A DNA stretch of 64,000 bases from Sphingomonas sp. PP-F2F-A104-K0414 (GTDB taxonomy: Bacteria > Pseudomonadota > Alphaproteobacteria > Sphingomonadales > Sphingomonadaceae). This document shows, piece by piece, positions 8,434 to 17,788 of this stretch. Under the pieces are notes generated by a model that worked only from the letters and a program-made list of their open reading frames with translations, was not told where the DNA came from and searched no databases. Position numbers and translations under genes: made by a program. The stretch lies in contig NZ_SLYD01000001.1 in NCBI RefSeq assembly GCF_004340945.1, positions 124,001-188,000 of the forward strand, written 5' to 3'. Position 1 is the first letter of the stretch; each line of letters begins with the position of its first letter.

Positions 8434-9072
8434 TTATCCGGAAGACCGCGCGGGAAACATGATCGCCGGATGATCGGGTTGCCAGGGCGCAAACCGGACC
8501 ATCGCGCGCGCGAACAGCGGCGAGCTCAGGAAATCGGTCAGCCAGCGTTGCAGATCGGCAATCGGCAGCGCGTCGAAATACTTCCGGTCGGTTTCGGCGA
8601 ACTGCCGGACGAACGGGAGTATCGCGAGATCGACGGTCGACAACCGTTCTCCGGCCAACGCCGCGCTTCTGCCAAGCCGTGCATCGAGCCGTTGCAGGAA
8701 TCGGTTCGCTTCGGCCCGGTGGTCGGTCGGATCGTCGGGATACCGATCGGCATATTTGTAGCGATCCAGATGGTGCTTGAACGCCCCGTCGTTGTCGGCA
8801 ACCAGCGCCGCGTCGTCGGGCGTCATCCAACCGGCATTACCGCTTTCGGCCGATGCCCATCGCATGATGTCGAGGCTCTCGTCGATAACCCGGCCGTCTG
8901 TCAGCACCAGCACCGGAACCGTAGCCTTGGCCGATACCGCGAGCATTGCCGCCGGCTTGGCCCGTAACGCCACTTCGCGAAGTTCGACCTCCACTCCGGC
9001 GATCAGCAACGCCAGGCGTGCGCGCATCGCAAAGGGGCAGCGGCGGAAGCTGTACAGGATCGGTGCTGTCAT
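8434..9072 (-). CDS. Glutathione S-transferase family protein
   Basis: A 212-residue protein with an N-terminal thioredoxin-like domain that carries a single Cys in SFRRCPFAMRARLAL, like omega/glutaredoxin-type GSTs. The glutathione-binding VPVLVL..GRVIDESLDI motif follows, then an all-helical C-terminal domain (from about residue 90). The frame is open further upstream to 9222, but that extension is Arg-rich and MTAPILYSFRRCP is the natural N-terminus. It would be cytosolic and act in glutathione conjugation or thiol reduction; the substrate is unknown. It is transcribed toward the tRNA-Ser gene and divergent from a small plus-strand gene. Confidence 0.85.
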   Translation of the reverse strand: MTAPILYSFRRCPFAMRARLALLIAGVEVELREVALRAKPAAMLAVSAKATVPVLVLTDGRVIDESLDIMRWASAESGNAGWMTPDDAALVADNDGAFKHHLDRYKYADRYPDDPTDHRAEANRFLQRLDARLGRSAALAGERLSTVDLAILPFVRQFAETDRKYFDALPIADLQRWLTDFLSSPLFARAMVRFAPWQPDHPAIMFPARSSG

Positions 9073-9205
9073 CTGCCAGCGTGTAGCTGATCTGACGGGC
9101 ATGGCCACGGTCGCACTGCGAGCGCGTCGGTCCCCGCCAGCCGGTCCTGTTCGCCGTGCAGCAATCGACCAATGATCTTCATGAGAAGCCGCGCGTTGTC
9201 GCCGA

Positions 9206-9409
9206 ATGATACAGCCAGGCAACCCGATAGACGAAACAGGAACGCTGATCCGGGAGGGCGGTGCATTTCTATTGCAGCGTGATTCCGGTGGTCGATACCA
9301 TCTCCAACTCGGCCGTATGCCGGTCGATCATGTCCAGAAACGAGTCCGTATAATCGGGGTGGAAATTGCGCCGGATTTGATCTGCGTCGACGGTGTATCG
9401 AGCGCGTGA
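9206..9409 (+). CDS. Small protein resembling DUF5818 (67 aa)
   Basis: The frame reads MIQPGNPIDETGTLI..GAFLLQRDSGGRYHL...VQKRVRIIGVEI..DLICVDGVSSA, a compact all-beta pattern. It recalls the short DUF5818 proteins of sphingomonads: a G-T-L start, an L-x-x-D-x-G-G-x-y-x-L core and an R-V-x-I-x-G-V end. No clear Shine-Dalgarno is visible before ATG 9206. It is divergent from the GST gene. The family match is from memory and tentative. The function is unknown. Confidence 0.45.
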   Translation: MIQPGNPIDETGTLIREGGAFLLQRDSGGRYHLQLGRMPVDHVQKRVRIIGVEIAPDLICVDGVSSA

Positions 9410-9548
9410 TCGTCACTGATCGAAAGAATTTCACCGCCGAATTTTGTCCCGAATAGTGTCGATTATTTCATAACGTCGTGTCTTTTCATTCTGTTGCGCA
9501 CGTTGTAGTCACGCCCCCGCCGGGGGGCCGTAGAGACAAGGACCGAGT

Positions 9549-10064
9549 GTGACCGATACATTGAACGCCGTTGAACTGGCCGCGGAACTGACCGCAGCGT
9601 GGCTCGCGAATCCGAACACTCGTACGTCGGCCGACGACGTTCCTGCGTTTCTGCTCTCGATGCATGCTGCCGTGGTCAAGCTGACCGATGGCACCGATAC
9701 CGATGTTGAGGCCGCTCCCGCGCAGAACTACGAGCCCGCCGTCACGGCGCGCAAATCGCTTGCTTCGCCCGATCACATCATCTCGATGCTCGACGGCAAG
9801 AAGTACAAGACGCTGCGTCGCCACCTCACCACCAACGGCCTGACCCCTGAGCAGTATCGCGAGCGGTTCAACCTCAAGCCCGACTATCCGATGGTCGCCG
9901 CGAACTATTCGGAAGCGCGTCGCGCGATGGCGAAGTCGATCGGTCTGGGCCGCAAGGCTGGCAGCACCGTCGAGAAGGCTGCCGACTCCGCGGTCAAGAC
10001 GGTCCGCAAGAGCGGCAAGGCCGCACTCGATGCCGCCAAGAAGACGCTCGGCAACGAAGAGTGA
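9549..10064 (+). CDS. MucR/Ros-family DNA-binding regulator lacking the zinc ligands
   Basis: A 171-residue MucR/Ros homologue. Residues 72-135 (SPDHIISMLDGKKYKTLRR, LTPEQYRERFNLKPDYPMV, YSEARRAMAKSIGLG) match the Ros zinc-finger domain. The Cys2His2-like positions read S79-x2-D82-x9-H92-x3-N96, so the first Cys and last His are replaced, as in known zinc-free homologues. Residues 136-171 form a Lys/Ala-rich tail (VEKAADSAVKTVRK, GKAALDAAKKTLG) like a histone H1 or AlgP-type tail. Family members bind AT-rich DNA and act as H-NS-like global regulators. The start is GTG 9549, fixed by AAGGA at 9538-9542 with a 6-bp spacer. A CCCCCGCCGGGGG palindrome precedes the RBS and might be a control element. 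Confidence 0.88.
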   Translation: MTDTLNAVELAAELTAAWLANPNTRTSADDVPAFLLSMHAAVVKLTDGTDTDVEAAPAQNYEPAVTARKSLASPDHIISMLDGKKYKTLRRHLTTNGLTPEQYRERFNLKPDYPMVAANYSEARRAMAKSIGLGRKAGSTVEKAADSAVKTVRKSGKAALDAAKKTLGNEE

Positions 10065-10070
10065 TCGTAC

Positions 10071-10097
10071 GCGGGGAAGATCGCTGATCTTCCCCGC
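10071..10097. terminator. Bidirectional terminator hairpin between mucR-like gene and poxB
   Basis: A perfect 12-bp stem, GCGGGGAAGATC pairing with GATCTTCCCCGC around a GCT loop, starts 6 bp after the regulator's stop and lies 16 bp before the convergent poxB stop. No long T-tract follows on either side, so termination may be weak or Rho-assisted. Confidence 0.7.
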
Positions 10098-10112
10098 CTC
10101 GTTCCGGATCGC

Positions 10113-11852
10113 CTACAGGCCGGGCAAAGCCAGCCGCAAGTTGGTCTTGGCCAGTTCGACGACTTCGTCACCGCGCCCGTTGAGTATCGCCTTGGCCATA
10201 TACAGGCTGAAGCCCTTCGCCTGCTCCGCCTTGATCGATGGCGGCATCAGCAGCTCGTAGGACGCCGTCCTGACCGACACGAGTGCCGGACCGTCATGCG
10301 CCAAGGCCTGGCGCAACGCGCTTTCGAGATCCGACGACTCGGTGACGTTGATCCCGAGGATACCAGAAGCCTGCGCGATCATCGCGAAATCCGGGTTCTC
10401 CAGCTTCACATTCACGTCGAGGAAACCGCCGGCCTTCTGCTCGAGCGCGACGAAACCGAGTTCGCCATTGTCGATGATCACGATCTTCACCGGCAGATCG
10501 AGCTGCTTCAGCGTCAGCAGGTCGCCCATCGACATCGCGAACCCGCCATCGCCCGACAGCGAGATCACCTGACGGCCCGGACAGGCCGCCTGCGCGCCGA
10601 TCGCCTGCGCCAGCGCGTTTGCCATCGATCCGTGATTGGCGGAGAACAGCAGCCGACGCTTGCCGTTGACGGTGATGTAGCGACACGCCCAGGCGGTCGG
10701 CGTGCCGACATCGGCGGAGATGATCGCGTCGTCCGCCGCCAGATCGCTCAAGACCTTGGCGAGATATTGCGGATGGATCGTGCGCCCCGGCTTGGACGGC
10801 GTCGCGAGATCGTCGAGCCCCTTGCGAGCGCTGGCATAATGTTTGCGCGCCGCCTCGATGAAGGTGCGATCGGTCCGTCGCGTCAGCCGCGGCAACAGCG
10901 CGGCCAGCGTCTCGCCGACATCGCCGACGATCCCGAGCGCCAACGGCGCACGCTTGCCGAGCTGCGACGGATCGCGGTCGACCTGGACGATCTTCGCGTC
11001 CTTCGGATAGAAATTGCGATACGGAAAGTCGGTGCCGAGCATCAGCAGCAGGTCGCCATTCTCCATCGCCTGATAGCCCGATGAGAAGCCGATCAGACCG
11101 GTCATGCCGACGTCGAACGGATTGTCCCACTCGACGTGCTCCTTGCCGCGCAGGGCATGGACCACCGGCGCGCCGAGCGTGTCCGCCAATGCGACGACGG
11201 CGTCATGCTGCCCGGCACAGCCCGCGCCGGCCAGGATCGTCACCGTCTTGGCCTCGTCGAGCAACGTCACCAGCGTATCGATATCGTCCGCATTGGGCAC
11301 GATCCGCGGCGGATTGAGCCGTGGGAATGTCCCGCTCGCCCCCTTCGGTGCCTCGAGCAGCGCGACGTCGCCCGGAACGACGATCACCGCGACGCCACGT
11401 TTGCCGATCGCCGCGCGCATCGCTCGGTGCATCACCTCCGGCATTTGCGCGGGGTTGGTAACAAGCTCGACGAAGTGACTGCACTCGCGGAAGAGTTCCT
11501 GCGGATGTGTCTCCTGGAAATACCCCAGGCCGATCTCCGACGACGGGATATGCGCAGCGATCGCCAGCACCGGCACGTGGTTCCGGTGGCAGTCGAACAG
11601 GCCGTTGATGAGATGCAGGTTGCCCGGCCCACAACTGCCCGCGCACACGGCTAGCTCACCGGTGATCGCGGCTTCGGCGCCCGCGGCGAAGGCAGCCACT
11701 TCCTCGTGACGGGTCATCATCCAGTCGATCTTGCCCATCTTCCGAAGCGTCTCGTTGAGCCCGTTGAGGCTGTCCCCGGTAACCCCCCAGATCCGCTTCA
11801 CGCCGGCATCGGCGAGCGTGAGTGCCATGATATCCGCGATCGTATGAGCCAT
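10113..11852 (-). CDS. poxB: Pyruvate dehydrogenase (quinone), thiamine-diphosphate enzyme
   Basis: A 579-residue ThDP enzyme, close to the 572 of E. coli PoxB. The N-terminal PYR domain has [15 protein letters not shown] with the ThDP-activating Glu. A central FAD/Rossmann domain contains ILAGAGC. The C-terminal PP domain has the ThDP/Mg motif [18 protein letters not shown] ending in IIDNGELGF. PoxB decarboxylates pyruvate to acetate and CO2, passing electrons to quinone at the membrane. The last residues ([23 protein letters not shown]) correspond to the C-terminal region that in E. coli mediates lipid activation. It is monocistronic, convergent with the MucR-like gene and divergent from a TonB receptor. 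Other ThDP enzymes (acetolactate synthase) are less likely given the length and C-terminus. Confidence 0.9.
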   Translation of the reverse strand: MAHTIADIMALTLADAGVKRIWGVTGDSLNGLNETLRKMGKIDWMMTRHEEVAAFAAGAEAAITGELAVCAGSCGPGNLHLINGLFDCHRNHVPVLAIAAHIPSSEIGLGYFQETHPQELFRECSHFVELVTNPAQMPEVMHRAMRAAIGKRGVAVIVVPGDVALLEAPKGASGTFPRLNPPRIVPNADDIDTLVTLLDEAKTVTILAGAGCAGQHDAVVALADTLGAPVVHALRGKEHVEWDNPFDVGMTGLIGFSSGYQAMENGDLLLMLGTDFPYRNFYPKDAKIVQVDRDPSQLGKRAPLALGIVGDVGETLAALLPRLTRRTDRTFIEAARKHYASARKGLDDLATPSKPGRTIHPQYLAKVLSDLAADDAIISADVGTPTAWACRYITVNGKRRLLFSANHGSMANALAQAIGAQAACPGRQVISLSGDGGFAMSMGDLLTLKQLDLPVKIVIIDNGELGFVALEQKAGGFLDVNVKLENPDFAMIAQASGILGINVTESSDLESALRQALAHDGPALVSVRTASYELLMPPSIKAEQAKGFSLYMAKAILNGRGDEVVELAKTNLRLALPGL

Positions 11853-12180
11853 TGCGCGCTGTTTCCCATGTGATGACCCGCAGGCTTTTCCGTGACCGCT
11901 CGTCGACGGGCCTATGCGGTGGTCATCAACGCAAAGCGTTGCCGACGCGATCGGTTCCGTGCCAGCGCGGATCTAACCTAGCGCAAGATCCACAGTGTCG
12001 CCCGCACGACCCTGGGTGTTGCGAAACAGACACGCGGAGATCGCTAAATCGACCTGTCGAAAGGGGCCGACCCGGAATTACCGGCTAGACATCAAACCGT
12101 CACTGAAACGTCGCTGCCCGGTAACCTGCCGCGTCGATGGGCGCTGAGAGCGCTGCGTCATGGCAGCGCAGGGGACCATT
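11853..12180. promoter_or_regulatory. Divergent poxB / TonB-receptor control region
   Basis: This 328-bp gene-free stretch must contain both promoters. The only clear structure is a short perfect inverted repeat CAACGC-AAA-GCGTTG at 11927-11941, which could be a dimer operator. I looked for a cobalamin riboswitch (B12 box, CGCCACTG-type end) before the TonB receptor and found none. The receptor RBS AGGGGA lies at 12170-12175. Confidence 0.3.
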
Positions 12181-14610
12181 ATGAACCGTCTATCCGGCCT
12201 TCTCGCCAGTGTTGCCGTGCTCGCGATCGCCGCACCTGCCGTCGCACAGACCACCGCCGATGCTTCGGCTCCCGCTCCGGCTCCGATCACGCAAGCCGAT
12301 CAGACGGTGCCGGCCGATAACGCCGGCGCTGACGGTTCGCAGGGCACCCCCGCCGACATCGTCGTGCTCGGCTTCGGCCAGAGCCGCCAGGTGCAGAGCG
12401 TCAGCGCGGTCGATCTCGCGCGCCTCACCCCCGGTTCGAGCCCATTGAAGGCGATCGAGAAACTCCCCGGCGTCAATTTTCAGGCGTCCGATCCGTTCGG
12501 TGCGTATGAATGGGCGGTCCGCATATCGCTGCGCGGATTCAACCAGAACCAGCTCGGCTTCACGCTCGACGGCGTACCGCTCGGCGACATGAGCTACGGC
12601 AACGTCAACGGCCTCCACATCAGCCGCGCGATCATCTCCGAGAACGTCGCGCGCACCGAAGTCGCGCAGGGCGCCGGCGCGCTCGGCACCGCCTCGACCA
12701 GCAACCTCGGCGGCACGATCCAGTTCTTCAGCGATAAGCCGAGGGACACGCTCAACGTCACGGGCGGCGGCACCTATGGCTCCGACAACACGTATCGCGG
12801 CTATGCCCGGCTCGACACCGGCGATCTCGGCGGCGGCCTGAAAGGCTATCTGAGCTATGGCTACCTCACCACCGACAAGTGGAAAGGCGACGGCGTCCAG
12901 CGCCAACACCAGGCGAACGGCAAGATCGTCAAGGATCTAGGCAGCTTCGGCAGCCTGTCGGCGTTCGTGAACTTCTCGGATCGTCGCGAGCAGGACTACC
13001 AGGATCTGAGCTACGACATCATCCGCCGTCGTGGCCTGCGCAACGACAACATCGCCGATAACTACCCGCTCGCGCTGCAGATCGGCAAGACCTACCAGAA
13101 CCAGGCGGCACTGGCCTCCTACACCAAGGCGAACAACGGCTCGTCGGTCGGCTTCGTCGCGCCGTGGGCCGGGGTCGGCACGACCTTCCCGACCGGGTTC
13201 GGCACGGTCGACGACGCCTATTTCGATGCCGGTGGCGTACGCCGCGATTATCTCGGTGGCGTCACGCTGAACGCGAACCTGACGCCCGAACTGACGATGG
13301 TCACGACCGGCTATTACCACGACAACAAGGGCCAGGGATCGTGGATCACGCCCTATTCGCCAACTGCGGCGGGTGCGCTGAACCGGGACGGCAGCGCGAT
13401 CACCGCGCCCAGCCCGCTCGGCTTCCGCACGACCGAGTACAGCATCAAGCGCGGCGGGGCGCTCAGCAACATCGCCTATGAGACGGGCGCGAACACCGTC
13501 GAGGTCGGCGGTTGGCTCGAGACCAACACCTTCACGCAGGCGCGGCGCTTCTACGGGATGACCGATAGCGCGACGCCGAACCGCGACGTACTGGAGTTCC
13601 AGAAGAATCCCTATGCGACGCAGTGGGACGGCAAATACGGCACCGACACGATGCAGTATCATGTCGAGGATACGCTGAAGCTCGCCGGCGATCGGCTGAT
13701 CGTCAACGCCGGGTGGAAGGGCGCCTATGTCGTCAACAGCGCGACGATGCTGCCCGACACGACCTCCCCGCTCGCGGTCGGTCGCATCTCGGCGAAGGAC
13801 TGGTTCCAGCCGCAAGCGGGTATCCTGTTCAAGCTGACCCCGGCGGCGGAAATCTTCGCGGACTATACCGAGAACATGCGCGCGTTCGTGTCGTCGGCAA
13901 CGACCGGGCCCTTCGCGGCGACTCAAGCGGGTTTCAACGCCGTCCGCGGGCGCCTCAAGCCCGAGCGCTCGAAGACCGCTGAGGGCGGCGTTCGCCTGCA
14001 TAGCGGTCCGTTCCAGGCGTCGGCAGTCGGTTATTATGTCGACTTCTCGAATCGCCTGCTCGCCTTTGCCAACGGCGTCGGCATCCTCGGCAACGCACCG
14101 ACGCTCAACAACGCCGGCAGCGTGCGCACCTATGGCGCCGAGGTCTCGGCCAATTACCGCGTGTTCCGCCCGCTCTCGCTGTTCGCCAGCTATTCCTACA
14201 CCAACGCGGAATATCAGGACACCGTCACCGACGCCTCGGGCTCGGTCCAAGTCCGCAAGGGCGACACCGTCGTCGATACGCCCAAGCACATGGTCAAGGG
14301 CGAGATCGTGCTCGAGCAATCGGGCTTCACCGGCCGGGTCGGCGCGGACTATATGAGCAAGCGCTACTTCACCTACCTCAACGACCAGTCGGTACCGAGC
14401 CGCGTGCTGGTCGACGCCAGCATCGGCTATCGGTTCGAGGGCGACGGCCCGCTGCACGGCGTCGCGATCGAGGGCAACGTCACCAACCTGACCAACAAGA
14501 AGTATATCGCGACGGTCGGCTCGAACGGCTTCACCGCAAGTGGCGACAACCAGACGCTGCTCGCTGGCGCGCCGCGGCAGTTCTTCGTGTCGCTGAAGAA
14601 GGGCTTCTAA
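12181..14610 (+). CDS. TonB-dependent outer-membrane receptor
   Basis: An 809-residue TonB-dependent receptor. The signal peptide is MNRLSGLLASVAVLAIAAPAVAQ, chosen because ATG 12181 follows AGGGGA by 5 bp. An Ala/Pro linker and a TonB-box-like DIVVLGFGQ follow, then the plug domain (SPLKAIEKLPGVNFQ, RISLRGFNQNQLGFTLDGVPLG, GALGTASTSNLGGTIQFFS) and a 22-strand barrel ending in aromatic F (FFVSLKKGF). It imports a substrate, such as a siderophore or oligosaccharide, across the outer membrane with energy from TonB-ExbBD. The plug does not reveal the ligand. It is a single gene, and a strong hairpin follows the stop. Confidence 0.93.
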   Translation: MNRLSGLLASVAVLAIAAPAVAQTTADASAPAPAPITQADQTVPADNAGADGSQGTPADIVVLGFGQSRQVQSVSAVDLARLTPGSSPLKAIEKLPGVNFQASDPFGAYEWAVRISLRGFNQNQLGFTLDGVPLGDMSYGNVNGLHISRAIISENVARTEVAQGAGALGTASTSNLGGTIQFFSDKPRDTLNVTGGGTYGSDNTYRGYARLDTGDLGGGLKGYLSYGYLTTDKWKGDGVQRQHQANGKIVKDLGSFGSLSAFVNFSDRREQDYQDLSYDIIRRRGLRNDNIADNYPLALQIGKTYQNQAALASYTKANNGSSVGFVAPWAGVGTTFPTGFGTVDDAYFDAGGVRRDYLGGVTLNANLTPELTMVTTGYYHDNKGQGSWITPYSPTAAGALNRDGSAITAPSPLGFRTTEYSIKRGGALSNIAYETGANTVEVGGWLETNTFTQARRFYGMTDSATPNRDVLEFQKNPYATQWDGKYGTDTMQYHVEDTLKLAGDRLIVNAGWKGAYVVNSATMLPDTTSPLAVGRISAKDWFQPQAGILFKLTPAAEIFADYTENMRAFVSSATTGPFAATQAGFNAVRGRLKPERSKTAEGGVRLHSGPFQASAVGYYVDFSNRLLAFANGVGILGNAPTLNNAGSVRTYGAEVSANYRVFRPLSLFASYSYTNAEYQDTVTDASGSVQVRKGDTVVDTPKHMVKGEIVLEQSGFTGRVGADYMSKRYFTYLNDQSVPSRVLVDASIGYRFEGDGPLHGVAIEGNVTNLTNKKYIATVGSNGFTASGDNQTLLAGAPRQFFVSLKKGF

Positions 14611-14617
14611 GTAGGCG

Positions 14618-14659
14618 GACGGGCTCGTGCGACCGTCAGGCGGTCAGCACGAGCCCGTC
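14618..14659. terminator. Terminator hairpin after TonB receptor, overlapping MBL gene end
   Basis: The 13-bp arm GACGGGCTCGTGC (14618-14630) pairs perfectly with GCACGAGCCCGTC (14647-14659), and GACCG/CGGTC inside the loop can extend it. The right arm also encodes the last codons of the convergent MBL-fold gene, so the hairpin can serve both strands. Confidence 0.65.
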
Positions 14660-15400
14660 ATAGCCGGGCTCGACCCCGCTGGGCAGTTCATCGCGCAACG
14701 TCGCGTAATCCATCGTGTTGTCCATATGGATCAGCGCGGTCCGCGTTGGCGTGAGGCGGTCCACCCAGTCGAGCACCGCCGACAACTCCATGTGCGTCGG
14801 ATGCGGACGCCGGCGGAGCGCGTCGACCACCCAGATATCCAGATCTTGATACAGGCTGGCCATCTCGTCCGTCATCACGTTGAAATCGGTCGCATATCCG
14901 ATCGACGTCCCGTCCGCATCGAACCGCAGGCCGGCGGCGTGGATGCTGCCGTGCGGCTGGTCGGTCACGCGGATGTCGATCCCGCCGATCCTCAATCGGT
15001 CCGGCAACACCTCGGCCGCGATTGTCGGCGGATAGCCGGGGCGACCATGAAAGGCATAGGTGAAGCGCGCATCGAGCGCCGCCAGCGTGAACGGCCGCGC
15101 ATAGCCGCGGACCGGCGTTCCCATCGCGTGGAAGAGTTGCCGCACGTCGTCGATGCCGTGGCAATGATCGGCATGGTCGTGCGTCCAGAGTATCGCATCG
15201 ACCCGGTCGATATCAGCCGCCAGCAACTGCTCGCGCATGTCGGGACTGGTGTCGATCAGGATCCGTGTGCCGTCATGCTCGACCAGCGCGGACGCACGCG
15301 TGCGGCGGTTGCGCGGCTCGGTCGGGTCGCACTCGCCCCAGTCGTTGCCGATCCTCGGCACACCCGAGGATGTGCCCGAACCGAGGATCGTGATCTTCAT
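14636..15400 (-). CDS. MBL-fold metallo-hydrolase (PhnP/RNase Z-like)
   Basis: A 254-residue metallo-beta-lactamase-fold hydrolase. It starts MKITILGSGTSSGVPR and has the metal motif THDHADH, the LIDTSPDMREQL segment, a central Asp in IGYATDF and a C-terminal IHMDNT in place of the usual H-L motif. The family contains PhnP-type phosphodiesterases and tRNA-processing nucleases. Its ATG overlaps the tatD stop by 4 bp (ATGA), and it is the last gene of the holB-metG-tatD-MBL run, an arrangement common in alphaproteobacteria. The substrate is unknown. Confidence 0.87.
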   Translation of the reverse strand: MKITILGSGTSSGVPRIGNDWGECDPTEPRNRRTRASALVEHDGTRILIDTSPDMREQLLAADIDRVDAILWTHDHADHCHGIDDVRQLFHAMGTPVRGYARPFTLAALDARFTYAFHGRPGYPPTIAAEVLPDRLRIGGIDIRVTDQPHGSIHAAGLRFDADGTSIGYATDFNVMTDEMASLYQDLDIWVVDALRRRPHPTHMELSAVLDWVDRLTPTRTALIHMDNTMDYATLRDELPSGVEPGYDGLVLTA

Positions 15401-16191
15401 GCTGCGACGGCTCCAGACACTCGCGTCTTGGCGAACAGCGCGTGGAAGTTCTCGGCGGTACGACGCGATAATTCCTCGACATTCTCGCCGCGCAGGTCGG
15501 CCAGGAACTGTGCGGTATCGGCGACGAAGCCAGGCTCCCCGGTCTTGCCCCGATGTGGCACCGGCGCAAGGAACGGTGCGTCGGTCTCGATCAGCAAGCG
15601 CTCGATCGGCAGCCGTGCCGCGGTTTCCTGCAGGTCACGCGCGTTCTTGAACGTCACGATCCCCGAAATCGAGATATAAAGTCCCATATCCAACGCCTTG
15701 TCGGCAAAAGCTCCGCTCGCGGTGAAGCAGTGGATGACGCCGGGATAGGCCCCCTTCCCCATCTCCTCCGCCATGATCGCCGCGGTATCGTCCTCGGCAT
15801 CGCGGGTGTGGACGACAATCGGCAAGCCCGTCTCGCGGGACGCCGCGATGTGCGCGCGGAAGCTCGCCTGCTGGCGGGCACGGTCGGAGGTATCACGAAA
15901 GTAATCGAGCCCGCTCTCGCCAAGCCCGACGACGCGCGGATGCGCCGCACGCGCGATCAGCTTGGCCGCGTCGACGTCGGGATAGGTATCCGCCTCATTC
16001 GGATGGATGCCGATCGTCGCCCAGACATCCGGCTCGCGCTCGGCAGTGGCGACGATATCGTCCCACTCGCTCTCACGCGTCGAGATGTTGAGCATCGCCG
16101 TCACGCCGCGTGCCCGCGCGCGTTCGAGCACCGCCTGCTGGTCCTCGACGAGGCCCTTGTAGTTCAGGTGGCAATGGCTGTCTGCGAGCAT
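15397..16191 (-). CDS. TatD family metal-dependent hydrolase (DNase/deoxyribonuclease-like)
   Basis: A 264-residue TatD-family TIM-barrel hydrolase. It has the metal ligands DSHCHL at the N-terminus, IGIHPNEA, GLGESGLDYF with the metal Glu, PIVVHTRDA, HCFTASG and LIETDAPFLAPVPHRG. TatD proteins are 3'-5' DNA exonucleases or D-aminoacyl-tRNA deacylase relatives in the cytoplasm. It starts at the metG stop (shared base 16191) and ends in the MBL gene start, so the three genes are translationally coupled. Confidence 0.92.
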   Translation of the reverse strand: MLADSHCHLNYKGLVEDQQAVLERARARGVTAMLNISTRESEWDDIVATAEREPDVWATIGIHPNEADTYPDVDAAKLIARAAHPRVVGLGESGLDYFRDTSDRARQQASFRAHIAASRETGLPIVVHTRDAEDDTAAIMAEEMGKGAYPGVIHCFTASGAFADKALDMGLYISISGIVTFKNARDLQETAARLPIERLLIETDAPFLAPVPHRGKTGEPGFVADTAQFLADLRGENVEELSRRTAENFHALFAKTRVSGAVAA

Positions 16192-17738
16192 CAGGCCTCC
16201 GCGGGCATTTCGAGACGGGGAAACACGGGCGATGGCGGCGCGATCCGGAAGTCCGATGCGGCGATCCGGTCGTACCAGCCGTCATCGTCGATCGCGGCGT
16301 GGTCGCGCTCGGTCGCGCCGATCTGGTCGAGCACCTTGCCCGCGGACTCGGGCACGACCGGCAGGATCGCGATCGCCAGCATGCGGATCGCGCGGACCAG
16401 CGTGCGCAGCACCGCGTTCATCCGCTCGGGATCGGTCTTGCGCAACGCCCAGGGCGCCTGCGCGTCGATATACTGGTTGCACGCGAACACGCCGCGCATC
16501 CACGCCTCGATGCCCTGCGACAGCGCGAGATCGGTGAAGGCCGACTTGAACCCGGCGCAGGCGACGACGACCTCCTCGATCAGCACGCCGTCGGCATCCT
16601 GGACCGTACCCGCCGTGGGAAACTCGCCGCCCAAGTTCTTGGCGATGAACGACAAGGTGCGCTGTGCGAGGTTGCCGAAGCTGTTCGCCAGCTCAGCATT
16701 CACGCGCATCACGATCGCCTCGGGCGAATAGCTCCCGTCCTGCCCGAAGCTCACCTCGCGGAGGAAGAAATAGCGCAGCGCATCGACGCCGAATGCATCC
16801 GCGAGTGCCATCGGATCGACGACGTTGCCGACCGACTTCGACATCTTCTCGCCGCGCGTCAGCAGAAAGCCGTGGCCGAACACGCTTTTCGGCAAGGGAA
16901 TGCCCGCCGACAGCAGGAACGCCGGCCAATAGACCGCGTGGAAGCGGACGATGTCCTTGCCGATCAGATGGATATCCGCCGGCCAGTATTTTGCCTTGTC
17001 GCCGGTCATGTCGGGATAGCCGATCCCGGTCAGGTAATTGGTGAGCGCATCGACCCACACATACATGACGTGCCCGGGGCTGCCCGGGACCGGCACGCCC
17101 CAGTCGAAGCTGGTGCGCGAGACCGACAGATCCTTCAGGCCACCCTCGACGAAGCGCATCACCTCGTTGCGGCGGCTTTCGGGGCGGATGAAATCGGGAT
17201 TGGCAGCGAAGAGATCGAGCAAGGGCTGCTGATATTTCGACAGGCGGAAGAACCACGTCTCCTCCGCGGTCCATTCGACCGGCGTACCCTGCGGCGAGCG
17301 GCGATCGTCGCCCTCCCCGGTCAGTTCGGATTCGTCGTAGAACGCTTCGTCGCGGACCGAATACCAGCCCTCATAGCGGTCGAGATACAGATCGCCTGCA
17401 TCCGCCATCGCCTGCCAGATCGCCGAGCTCGCGGCATAATGATCCTCGTCGACGGTGCGGATGAAGCGGTCATACGAGATGCCAAGACGGTCGGCCATCG
17501 CATGGAAATACGACGACATTTCATTGGCGAGGTCGCGCACGGGCATGTCGCGGTCGCGCGCGGCCTGGACCATCTTGAGACCATGCTCGTCGGTTCCGGT
17601 CTGGAAGAGCACGTCGCGGCCCGCCTGGCGCTGGAAACGCGCGATCGCGTCGGCGGCGACCATCTCGTAGGCGTGACCGATATGCGGACGGCCGTTGGGA
17701 TAGTGGATTGCGGTGGTGATATAGAAAGGATCGGCCAT
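16191..17738 (-). CDS. metG: Methionyl-tRNA synthetase
   Basis: A 515-residue class I aminoacyl-tRNA synthetase charging tRNA-Met. It shows the HIGH motif (GRPHIGHAYE), the KMSKS motif (GEKMSKSVGN), the Met-pocket region (YVWVDALTNYLTGIG) and an alpha-helical anticodon-binding domain with NSFGNLAQR and a WALRK segment. The CxxC zinc knuckle is replaced by YSVRDEAFYDESEL, as in the shorter zinc-free MetRS class, and there is no C-terminal dimerisation domain. The start has TAGGAG about 6 bp upstream. It lies between holB and tatD in an apparent operon. Confidence 0.97.
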   Translation of the reverse strand: MADPFYITTAIHYPNGRPHIGHAYEMVAADAIARFQRQAGRDVLFQTGTDEHGLKMVQAARDRDMPVRDLANEMSSYFHAMADRLGISYDRFIRTVDEDHYAASSAIWQAMADAGDLYLDRYEGWYSVRDEAFYDESELTGEGDDRRSPQGTPVEWTAEETWFFRLSKYQQPLLDLFAANPDFIRPESRRNEVMRFVEGGLKDLSVSRTSFDWGVPVPGSPGHVMYVWVDALTNYLTGIGYPDMTGDKAKYWPADIHLIGKDIVRFHAVYWPAFLLSAGIPLPKSVFGHGFLLTRGEKMSKSVGNVVDPMALADAFGVDALRYFFLREVSFGQDGSYSPEAIVMRVNAELANSFGNLAQRTLSFIAKNLGGEFPTAGTVQDADGVLIEEVVVACAGFKSAFTDLALSQGIEAWMRGVFACNQYIDAQAPWALRKTDPERMNAVLRTLVRAIRMLAIAILPVVPESAGKVLDQIGATERDHAAIDDDGWYDRIAASDFRIAPPSPVFPRLEMPAEA

Positions 17739-17788
17739 GCCGCGCTCCTAGAGCATCGCCCCGGTGAGGTGAAGCCTGTGCGGCCCGA

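Noticed and set aside
11853..12180. Possible cobalamin or other riboswitch before the TonB receptor
   Set aside because: No B12-box or conserved core could be found; only short inverted repeats.
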